In this document: piece by piece, positions 9,265 to 16,533 of the stretch
Numbering within the stretch: position 1 is the stretch's first letter
How the letters are laid out: every line of letters begins with the position of its first letter
Assembly: GCA_028280195.1 (NCBI GenBank)
Contig: JANQMH010000063.1
Location: 1 to 64,000 of the forward strand
DNA: 64,000 bases
DNA from: Exilibacterium sp.
GTDB taxonomy: Bacteria > Pseudomonadota > Gammaproteobacteria > Pseudomonadales > Cellvibrionaceae
Direction: 5' to 3'
Notes under the pieces: model-generated
What the model saw: the letters and a program-made list of their open reading frames with translations, nothing else
Told to the model about the DNA's origin: nothing
Database searches by the model: none
Position numbers and translations under genes: made by a program

Positions 9265-9387
9265 CGCTAAACTCTCCTGTAGCGCCGATACCAAACCAGT
9301 GTCCATGCGGAAGTCGTACATCTGCATGGAGAAGCTGACAACCTGCAGCTGAGACACTGAAAAATAGGGTTCTGCTGTCAAGCTGCC

Positions 9388-12300
9388 TTAGGCAAACGTC
9401 ACCAGCAACACCACTAATAAAACCGCCAGAAACACCAGCCCGGGATTGCCCCAATAGCCCCAGCGCTGCTGCAGTTGCAGCAGTGCGCGGCCACCCTGCC
9501 GGTTGCCGGCCGCCAGCGGCACACTGAGCCCGCCGTACAGCAGCCGGTAGCCGCTGGCGGCCAGCGCGCCGCCGTAACGCAGCAGCCGCTGCACCTGTGC
9601 CTGCGCCGCCTCCACCAGCACCACGATATCCCCGGCCGGCACGGCGCGGGCGCGGTTGACATAGGCGCGCCCCAGCCAGTAGCACAGCAGGCCCAGCAGC
9701 AGCGGCCAGCTCGCCGCCCACACCGCCGCCGGCGCCAGCGCCGCGGCGGAAAATGTTTGCGCCTGCGGCAGCAGATAGACCGCCACGGCCACCGCCGGCA
9801 GCAACAGCAGGCAGGGCATTACCAGACCCGGCATTGGCTCGCCACACTCGCCCTGGCGGCGCGCCGACTGATACATCAGATCGACAAAGCGCGCCATTAG
9901 CAGCGTCGTGCCGACCGCGGTCACCGGCAGTAAACCAACCAGCACGCTCATATCGACCGCCGCTGTCTTCAGCGCCGCTTTTGCCAGCGCGCCACTGGTA
10001 AACGGCAGCCCCGCCAGCGCCAGAGCCGGTAGTAATACCACCACCCACAGCCAGCCGCCACGCCCCGCCGCGGCCAGCTGCGGCAGCAGGCCGACACTGA
10101 GAAACAGTAAGCCCTTGGCCAGCCCGTGGTGCAGGGCATACAGCAGCAGCGCCGGCAGCAGCAGCGGCTGCAGCGCCGGGTCGATCAGGCCGGCGCCGAC
10201 AGCGGCGCTGAGAATGCCCATCTGGCTGATGGTGGAGTAGGCCAGCAGCGTTTTCGGGTTGCGCTGTACCACGCCCACCGCCACCGCCAGCAGCGCCCCG
10301 GCCAGCCCCAGTACCAGCAACAGCATACCCCAGTCGGCGTAGCTGGCATAAACACTGCCGCCGCCGCTGGCGCCGAAGGGCAGGAAGCGCAGCCAGCCGA
10401 GCAGCCCGGCCTTGACCATAATGCCGCTGAGCACGGCGCTGGCCGGGATCGGCGCCACCGGATGGGCGCGCGGCAGCCACACATGCAGCGGTACCAGACC
10501 GGCTTTGATGCCAAATCCCGCCAGCAGCAGGCCGATGATCCAGCCGTTGTGAGCATCGCCGCCGAGCTGGCGGATATCGGCGCTGCCGGCGCTGTGCACC
10601 AGCCAGGCGAAAGCGGCGAACAACAGCACCTCGCCCATAATCACCCACTGCATATAGGTTTTGCCGGCGCGCAGCGCCTCGGCGGTGCCGCTGTGAATCA
10701 CCAGGCCGTAGGCAGCCAGGCTCATCAGCGTGAAAAAAGTGATGAAACCAAACATATCCTGGGCCAGGACCAGGCCGAAATTGCCGCTCATGGCCAGCAG
10801 GAAGAACACACAGAAACGCCCGCTGTTGCGGTCGTCGCGCAGGTGGCCGCGGGCATAGAACGCGGCCGCCAGCCACAGCAGCGCCGCCAGCAGCAGGAAC
10901 ACCCGGCCGGTCTGGTCCAGCCCCATCACGCTGCCGAAAAATAACCACGGCAGTTCGTTGTAGCCGGCCGCCGGCAACATTGCTGCGGCCAGCGCCGGCA
11001 GTGCCGCCCACGGCGCCAGCGCCGGGCAGCGCCGCCGCAGCCGCGGCGCGGCGGCGGCGATCGCCAGCAACAGCGGCGCCAGCACCGCGGCCCACAGCAG
11101 CGGTGCCTGCAGCAGCGTTAGCTGCACCAGCTGCGCGGTCTCCAGACCGGACTCGCGCTCGGCAACCAGTTTGCTCCAGCTCACCGGGCTGACAACCCAA
11201 CCGGCGGTCATTCCCGCGGCCAGGGCCAGAGCGGTAGTGACCAGCGGCGGCAGCAACAGCATCCAGTGGGTTTCCAGGCGCCCGAAACGGCGATCGGCCG
11301 GCCACTCGCCGCGCGCCGGTTTAAACCAGGCGGCATAGATGATCGGCAGAAAATAGGCGGCGTTGAGCAGGCTGCTGGCGGCCAGCACCAGCAGCACCCA
11401 CTGGGCGCCGGACTCCATCGCCCCCACCCCCAGATACCATTTGGAAACGAAGCCGGCCACCGGCGGCATGCCGATCATACCCAGCGCCGCCAGGGTGAAC
11501 GCCGCCATGGTCCACGGCATGCGCCGCCCCACCCCGTTTAACTGGCTGACTTTGTGAATGCCCAGCGTCTCGGCCAGGTTGCCGGCGCAGAAAAACAGGG
11601 TGATTTTCATCAGCCCCTGATGCACCAGGTGCACCACACCGCCGATCGTCGCCAGCGGGCCGGCAATGGCGGTGCCGAGGGCGATATAGGAAACCTGGCT
11701 GACGGTGGAATAGGCCAGCCGCTTTTTCAGGTCATCCTGCGCCAGGGCACGGATCGAGCCCCAGACAATGGTCACGGCGGCGATGGCACTGAGACCGATG
11801 GTCAGTCCCAACTCCCTGGCAAACTCGATGCCGTAGACATCGTATACCACCCGCACAATACCGAAGGCGCCGGCCTTGACCACCGCCACCGCATGCAGCA
11901 GCGCACTGACCGGCGCCGGCGCCGCCATGGCAATTGGCAGCCAGCCGTGCAGCGGCACCAGCGCAGCCTTGACACCGAGACCGGCAATCAGCAGCGCGAA
12001 AATGACCGTCAGCTGGGTGCGGCCGATTTCAGGCATGCCGGCGAGGATACCGGAGGCGGTAAAATCCAGCGCCCCGGCCAGCGTCTTCAGCCACACCACG
12101 CCGATCAGCAACAGCGCTCCGCCGAGCATGGTATAGGCCAGATAGACACGACCGGCGCGCAGCGACGCCGGCGTGCCGCGATGCACCACTAGCGGATAGG
12201 TGGTCAGGGTCAGCAATTCGTAAAAGATCAGGAAGGTAATCAGATTGCCGGCCAGCGCAATGCCCAGCGTGGCGCTGACGCAGAAACTGAAAAAACCGAA

Positions 12301-12636
12301 GAACCGGCTGCGATTGGGCGAGTCCTCCAGATAGCCGATGGCGTAGACCGTGGTCACCAGCCACAGCAGGCCCGACAGGGTGATAAACAGCAGTGACAGA
12401 GCGTCGGCGCGCAACACCAGATCCATATTCGGCAGCAGCGGCAGGCGCGTCTCGAACACTTCACCCCGGTAGACGCCGGTCACCATGACGGCGATCAGCG
12501 CCAGGGTTGTGACGGCGCCGAACAGATTCAGCCCTGTGCGCAGGGTGCGGCGCTTTTCGCGCAGGCAGAAGATAATCAGCCCGGTTACCAGCGAGCTGAG
12601 CAAAATCATCAACGGCAGCAGGCTGCTCCAGTTCAC
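9388..12636 (-). CDS. Fused double antiporter subunit (two NuoL/M-MrpD-like modules)
   Basis: A 1082-residue membrane protein containing two complete proton-antiporter modules in tandem. Module 1 (~1-480) has the TM5 glutamate (E140, in IFYELLTL) and the TM7 lysine (K223, in GVKAALVPLH) of complex I/Mrp antiporter subunits. Module 2 (~560-950) repeats the architecture with GIKAGLVPLHVWLP (K711), but the glutamate position is threonine (T636, in TFFTLMSLAAY). The GTG start at 12636 follows GGAGAG and overlaps mrpD by four bases. It closes the operon and probably takes the place of MrpA's NuoL-like part. Most antiporter subunits of this family are single-module (~500 residues). Confidence 0.8.
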   Translation of the reverse strand: MNWSSLLPLMILLSSLVTGLIIFCLREKRRTLRTGLNLFGAVTTLALIAVMVTGVYRGEVFETRLPLLPNMDLVLRADALSLLFITLSGLLWLVTTVYAIGYLEDSPNRSRFFGFFSFCVSATLGIALAGNLITFLIFYELLTLTTYPLVVHRGTPASLRAGRVYLAYTMLGGALLLIGVVWLKTLAGALDFTASGILAGMPEIGRTQLTVIFALLIAGLGVKAALVPLHGWLPIAMAAPAPVSALLHAVAVVKAGAFGIVRVVYDVYGIEFARELGLTIGLSAIAAVTIVWGSIRALAQDDLKKRLAYSTVSQVSYIALGTAIAGPLATIGGVVHLVHQGLMKITLFFCAGNLAETLGIHKVSQLNGVGRRMPWTMAAFTLAALGMIGMPPVAGFVSKWYLGVGAMESGAQWVLLVLAASSLLNAAYFLPIIYAAWFKPARGEWPADRRFGRLETHWMLLLPPLVTTALALAAGMTAGWVVSPVSWSKLVAERESGLETAQLVQLTLLQAPLLWAAVLAPLLLAIAAAAPRLRRRCPALAPWAALPALAAAMLPAAGYNELPWLFFGSVMGLDQTGRVFLLLAALLWLAAAFYARGHLRDDRNSGRFCVFFLLAMSGNFGLVLAQDMFGFITFFTLMSLAAYGLVIHSGTAEALRAGKTYMQWVIMGEVLLFAAFAWLVHSAGSADIRQLGGDAHNGWIIGLLLAGFGIKAGLVPLHVWLPRAHPVAPIPASAVLSGIMVKAGLLGWLRFLPFGASGGGSVYASYADWGMLLLVLGLAGALLAVAVGVVQRNPKTLLAYSTISQMGILSAAVGAGLIDPALQPLLLPALLLYALHHGLAKGLLFLSVGLLPQLAAAGRGGWLWVVVLLPALALAGLPFTSGALAKAALKTAAVDMSVLVGLLPVTAVGTTLLMARFVDLMYQSARRQGECGEPMPGLVMPCLLLLPAVAVAVYLLPQAQTFSAAALAPAAVWAASWPLLLGLLCYWLGRAYVNRARAVPAGDIVVLVEAAQAQVQRLLRYGGALAASGYRLLYGGLSVPLAAGNRQGGRALLQLQQRWGYWGNPGLVFLAVLLVVLLVTFA

Positions 12637-14147
12637 GGCGTCTCTCCGGCGAGGTATGACAGTGGCGCGCCGATATCGAGCAGATCCAGCACCCACAGCG
12701 CGTTAAAGCCCAGCAGCACGGTCATCAGGGCCAGCGCAAAGGCGCTGACAGACAGCGTTTTCGGCAACCGCAGGCGGCGCATGCGCAGCGCGTCGGCGGT
12801 GCTGCTGGAGCCGGCAAAAGCGAGATTCAATACCCGGAACACATAGACCGCCGCCAGCAGGCCGCCGCCAATGGCTACCGCCGCCCACCACCACTGGCCG
12901 CTGTCAATGGCGGTATCCAGCAGCAGCCATTTGGCAATGAAGCCGCCGCTCGGCGGCAGCCCGATGAGGCTGGCGCCGGCCACACCGAAGGCCAGCAGAC
13001 TCAGCGGCAGGCGCCGGGCGATGCCCTGCAGCCGCTCGATATCGTCGTGGCCGGCGGCGCGCTGGATATTGCCGGCGGCCAGAAACATCGCCGCCTTGGC
13101 GCAGGCGTGGGCAATGATGAAGTAGGCCACCGCATCCAGCGCCGCGCCGGCGATACCAGGTCCGGCTGCCAGCGGCGCGGCCAGCGGGAACAGCAGAAAC
13201 AGGTAGCCGAGCTGCGCCACGGTCGAATAGGCCACCAGCAGTTTCAGGCGCCGCGCGCGAATCGCCTGCAGCGAGCCCAGCAACACCGCCGCCGCGCCCA
13301 GCGCGCCCAGCATCTGCAGGCCGCCCGCGGTAGCGGCCGTGTCCAGGGTTTCCAGCCAGAAACGCGCCAGCAGGTAAAACGAGGCCTTCACCACCAGCCC
13401 CGACAGCGCCGCGCTGACCGGTGCCGGGGCGCTGGAGTGGGCCGGCGGCAGCCAGAAGTGCAGCGGCAGCAGTGCGGTTTTCAGCAACAGCCCGACGGTG
13501 ATCAGGCCCAGCGCCGCCCAGCTCAGCGGCTCGGCCTGCGCCTGCAGCGCCAGCTGCGCCAGATCGAGGGTGCCGTAGGCGCGATACAGCAGCGCCACGC
13601 CGAGCAGGTAGCACAGCGAGCCCAGCAGCCCCACCAGCAGATAGCGCAGCGCCGCCTGCAGTGCCGGCAGACTGCCCTGCAAAGCGACCAGGGCAACCGC
13701 CGACAGACCGAGAATTTCCAGTGTGACATAGATATTGAAAGCGTCGGCGGCGAGGAAAATACCGTTCAGCGCCACCATTAACAGCCACCACAGCGGCCAG
13801 AAACGCGCCGCTTTATCCGCCTCGTTAAAATAGGCGCCGCTGTAGATGCTCAATAAAAAGCCGACCGCCGCCGTGGTGGCCAGCAGCAGCGCGGCAAAGC
13901 CGTCGATATACAGATCGATACCCAGCGGCGCGCCCCAGCCGCCGAGCGCGTAGCGGCGCGCGGCGCTGTCGCTCTGCTCCGGCAACAGCAGCAATACCGT
14001 CAGCGCCAGCGCCAGCTGCGCCGCCGACAGCGCCACGCTGAGCCAGCGGCAGAGCCACAACCGCTGCAGCAGCACGGTGGCTACCGCCGCCAGCAGCGGC
14101 AGCGCCACCAGCCAGGGCAGCAGTGTCTGAAGCTGCAGGCCGTTCAC
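12633..14147 (-). CDS. mrpD: Mrp Na+/H+ antiporter subunit D
   Basis: A 504-residue NuoN/M-like antiporter subunit with about 14 membrane helices. It keeps the conserved glutamate (in YVTLEILGLSAVALV, ~137-151) and lysine (in LLLKTALLPLHFWLPPAH, ~221-238) needed for ion translocation, and the family block SGLVVKASFYLLARF. It starts at 14147 overlapping mrpC by four bases and ends overlapping the double antiporter gene. In Mrp complexes MrpD works with MrpA-type subunits to exchange cytoplasmic Na+ for H+. Confidence 0.85.
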   Translation of the reverse strand: MNGLQLQTLLPWLVALPLLAAVATVLLQRLWLCRWLSVALSAAQLALALTVLLLLPEQSDSAARRYALGGWGAPLGIDLYIDGFAALLLATTAAVGFLLSIYSGAYFNEADKAARFWPLWWLLMVALNGIFLAADAFNIYVTLEILGLSAVALVALQGSLPALQAALRYLLVGLLGSLCYLLGVALLYRAYGTLDLAQLALQAQAEPLSWAALGLITVGLLLKTALLPLHFWLPPAHSSAPAPVSAALSGLVVKASFYLLARFWLETLDTAATAGGLQMLGALGAAAVLLGSLQAIRARRLKLLVAYSTVAQLGYLFLLFPLAAPLAAGPGIAGAALDAVAYFIIAHACAKAAMFLAAGNIQRAAGHDDIERLQGIARRLPLSLLAFGVAGASLIGLPPSGGFIAKWLLLDTAIDSGQWWWAAVAIGGGLLAAVYVFRVLNLAFAGSSSTADALRMRRLRLPKTLSVSAFALALMTVLLGFNALWVLDLLDIGAPLSYLAGETP

Positions 14148-14446
14148 GGTGCGGCCTCCTCATCGGCGCCGTCGCGCTGCAGTTCGCCGATACGGCACAC
14201 CAGCGACAGCGCCAGCGCAGTGCCCGCCACCGCCACCACGATGCCGGTCAGCACCATGGCGTGAGGCACCGGATCGCTGACCCCGCCGGGGTTGTGGCCG
14301 GCGGCCACCAGCAGCATGAACACACCCACCCCCATGATATTGACAGCGAGAATCTTCTGCAGAATATGGGGCACGATAATCAGGCCGTAGAGGCCGATAC
14401 CGAACAGGGCGATGCCGCAGACGCTGTAAATCAGATCCTGGGTCAT
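14144..14446 (-). CDS. mrpC: Mrp antiporter subunit C (NuoK-like)
   Basis: A 100-residue, three-helix membrane protein homologous to NuoK/MrpC. The segment ILQKILAVNIMGVGVFMLL (~28-46) and DPVPHAMVLTGIVVAVAGTA (~58-77) are the typical conserved helix pair. It is embedded between mrpB and mrpD with four-base overlaps on both sides. Confidence 0.87.
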   Translation of the reverse strand: MTQDLIYSVCGIALFGIGLYGLIIVPHILQKILAVNIMGVGVFMLLVAAGHNPGGVSDPVPHAMVLTGIVVAVAGTALALSLVCRIGELQRDGADEEAAP

Positions 14447-15147
14447 GGTCCGGACTCCTGCTCCCGCGCCGGCGGCACCAGGCTGCCGTATAACAGCACC
14501 AGGGTAGCGGCGATGGAAATGGTCGCCGCCGCCTCGATAAACAGGATCAGCACACCGGCGGCGGCGGTCGGATACTGGAAAAACACCCCGGTTTGCAGCG
14601 CCACGGCAGCAGCCGTGACGGTAAAAGTCAGCAGCCCCAGCGCCAGTATGGCGCGCGCCGGCAGGGCGCCAAAGGAAAACTGAAAGCGCCCGGTTATCGA
14701 CACCAGCACACCGGCGCCGGCCAGCAGTGCGCCGGCCTGAAACGCACCGCCCGGCGCATAGGCGCCCACCCAGAGCAGGTAGGCACCCACCACCACCACT
14801 ACCGGTACCACCAGGTCGATCAGGCCGATCAGCACCATATCGCCGGTCGGCGCCAGCGCCGGCCGCAGCCGCCTGCCCGGCGCCGGCATGGTGGCGACCG
14901 CCACCACCAGCAGTACGGCAACTTCCAGCAGTGTGTCGTAGCTGCGGAAGTTGAGCAGCACCGCGGTAACCGGGTTGTCGACGCCGCTGCGCGCCAGCTG
15001 CGCCGCCACCTCGGCCTGCAGGCCGGGGGCGGCCGGCCCGGAGAGAATGACAATGGCGATCAGCACTGCGGTCAGCGCCGCAATGGCGGCGCTGCAGATC
15101 AGGCGCAAGCCCAGCGGCAGTTTGGCGCCGTCGAGTTTATGAAACAT
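14443..15147 (-). CDS. mrpB: Mrp antiporter subunit B (MnhB domain)
   Basis: A 234-residue membrane protein. The C-terminal half (~95-215) is the MnhB domain, with TGDMVLIGLIDLVVPVVVVV (~96-115) and GAYAPGGAFQAGALLAGAGV. The N-terminal half (~1-90) has two more helices and resembles the linker part of MrpA. The start at 15147 (MFHKLDG) is preceded by GGGGGTG at good spacing and overlaps the end of the DUF4040 gene by 11 bases. In canonical operons the DUF4040 and MnhB-like parts are fused to MrpA; here they are separate genes. Confidence 0.82.
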   Translation of the reverse strand: MFHKLDGAKLPLGLRLICSAAIAALTAVLIAIVILSGPAAPGLQAEVAAQLARSGVDNPVTAVLLNFRSYDTLLEVAVLLVVAVATMPAPGRRLRPALAPTGDMVLIGLIDLVVPVVVVVGAYLLWVGAYAPGGAFQAGALLAGAGVLVSITGRFQFSFGALPARAILALGLLTFTVTAAAVALQTGVFFQYPTAAAGVLILFIEAAATISIAATLVLLYGSLVPPAREQESGP

Positions 15148-15436
15148 TATCACCCCCGCTATCGTCGCCCCCGCTAGCGTCGCGCACCGGCCGCCGCTGC
15201 GACCACAAGCGGCGCCAGGCGGCCAGCAGCAGGGCACCGGTGAGGCCGGCGCCGATAGCCGCCTCGGCAATGGCGACATCGACCGCACCGAGGCGCACCC
15301 AGACCACGGTCACCAGCAGCCCCAGGCTGATGAACAGCACAATGGCTTTGAACAGGTTGGTCGCCACCAGGCTCAGCCAGGCCAGTATCAGTACCCCGGC
15401 GGCCAGCACCAGATCGATTAAAAAGCCGCTATCCAT
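15137..15436 (-). CDS. DUF4040 (MrpB-like) antiporter subunit
   Basis: A 99-residue, three-helix protein. The segment LGAVDVAIAEAAIGAGLTGALLL (given here in two parts: LGAVDVAIAEAAIGAG, LTGALLL, ~56-78) is the DUF4040 signature found in the C-terminal part of MrpA and in hydrogenase Mbh/Mbx subunits. The ATG at 15436 is chosen because GGAGGAAAATC precedes it directly, while the longer reading runs through mrpG. It overlaps mrpG upstream and mrpB downstream. Confidence 0.78.
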   Translation of the reverse strand: MDSGFLIDLVLAAGVLILAWLSLVATNLFKAIVLFISLGLLVTVVWVRLGAVDVAIAEAAIGAGLTGALLLAAWRRLWSQRRPVRDASGGDDSGGDNVS

Positions 15437-15743
15437 GATTTTCCTCCGCCGCGGCAGTAACTGCCTTTGAGCGCCGCGCATAGCGCGCCACCAGATAACA
15501 GGACGCGGCACCGGCGGCCATCGCCAGCAGCCAGATCAGCACCAGCTGCAATACCTCGAACACACTGCGCGCCTGCAGCGCCACGCCCGCGACCAACAGC
15601 CCCAGGCCGAGATTGTCAGCCTTGGTCAGTGCGTGCAGGCGGCTGAAAACATCGGGAAAGCGCAACAGGCCCACGGTGCCGGCGACATAGAAAAACAGCC
15701 CGCCGGCAGTCAGCACTACGCTGGCGAGATCGACCGCGCTCAC
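15429..15743 (-). CDS. mrpG: Mrp antiporter subunit G
   Basis: A 104-residue membrane protein with three helices and the MnhG/PhaG hallmark GTVGLLRFPDVFSRLHALTK (~22-41), followed by ADNLGLGLLVAG. It is translationally coupled to mrpF (four-base overlap) and to the DUF4040 gene (eight-base overlap). Confidence 0.88.
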   Translation of the reverse strand: MSAVDLASVVLTAGGLFFYVAGTVGLLRFPDVFSRLHALTKADNLGLGLLVAGVALQARSVFEVLQLVLIWLLAMAAGAASCYLVARYARRSKAVTAAAEENHG

Positions 15744-15997
15744 CGCTCACCTCCCGGCAGGCGGGTAAACACAATTACCGCCAGCGGCGCCAGCAGGGCC
15801 AGCACCAGGGCCACATCCAGCAGCGCGCCGCGGCCATCTGCCACCGACAGCAGCACCAGAACGCCGACACCGGCGGTGCCGAAAAGTTGCGCCGAGAGCA
15901 TGCGGTCGGCCGCCGACGGACCGCGCAGCACACGCCCGAGCCCCGCCAGCAGGGTAACCAGTAACAATACCGCAATCACGGTAAAATAGGCTGTCAT
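15740..15997 (-). CDS. mrpF: Mrp antiporter subunit F
   Basis: An 85-residue, three-helix protein of the MnhF/PhaF family: a first hydrophobic helix (~3-20), the loop RVLRGPSAADRMLSAQLFGT (~22-41), and a final helix LLDVALVLALLAPLAVIVF. The start at 15997 overlaps the end of mrpE by four bases. Longer readings on this strand run through mrpE out of frame and are artefacts. Confidence 0.87.
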   Translation of the reverse strand: MTAYFTVIAVLLLVTLLAGLGRVLRGPSAADRMLSAQLFGTAGVGVLVLLSVADGRGALLDVALVLALLAPLAVIVFTRLPGGER

Positions 15998-16533
15998 TGT
16001 CGGCTTTCCTCCAAGCTGCCGGGTTGTGTCAGGTCGAAGCCGAACAGCGCGGCCACACGCTGTTCGCACTGCTGTAAATCGGCAAGACTGAAAGTGTCGG
16101 TACTGAGTACATGTATGATGACCACATCGCCCCTGAGTTCGGCACTGAGCGTGCCCGGCAGCAGGCTGATGACATTGATGAACAGTAACTGCGCCGGACC
16201 GGCCGGCAACTGCACCCGGTAATCGACAAAACCCGGCGCCACCTGCTGCTGCGGCTGCAGCGCCCGCCAGGCGGTATCGAAACCGCCGCGCAGCGACTGC
16301 AGCACAAAGTAGGGAATGAACTGCAGCAGCCCGGCGATGCTGACGCGCAGGCGCCACGGCGCCACCTGCGGCGCCAGGCGCAGGCTCAGCCAGGCCGCCA
16401 GCGGCACCGCTATCACCCCGATTACCCAGGCATTGGCGGCGCCGTCGGTCAGCAGCCACCACAGCGCGGCAAATATTGCCAGGCGCAGCAGCCACGGGCC
16501 GTACCGCGATGCGCTGCGGGCGGCGCTGTTCAC
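15994..16533 (-). CDS. mrpE: Mrp antiporter subunit E
   Basis: A 179-residue protein of the MnhE/PhaE family: two or three N-terminal membrane segments, then a cytoplasmic domain with QLPAGPAQLLFINVISLLPG (~124-143) and TLSAELRGDVVIIHVLSTD (~144-162). It starts inside the last codons of the P-type ATPase gene (four-base overlap), which couples the pump and the antiporter genes. Confidence 0.86.
   Translation of the reverse strand: MNSAARSASRYGPWLLRLAIFAALWWLLTDGAANAWVIGVIAVPLAAWLSLRLAPQVAPWRLRVSIAGLLQFIPYFVLQSLRGGFDTAWRALQPQQQVAPGFVDYRVQLPAGPAQLLFINVISLLPGTLSAELRGDVVIIHVLSTDTFSLADLQQCEQRVAALFGFDLTQPGSLEESRQ

Noticed and set aside
8263-9270. 335-codon plus-strand ORF opposite the Usp gene
   Set aside because: The reverse strand has a clear two-domain Usp with a good start; the plus-strand reading is compositionally odd and has no recognisable domain.
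9251-11305. 684-codon Gly/Ala/Arg-rich minus-strand ORF
   Set aside because: A shifted-frame shadow of the double antiporter gene in GC-rich DNA; no domain is recognisable.
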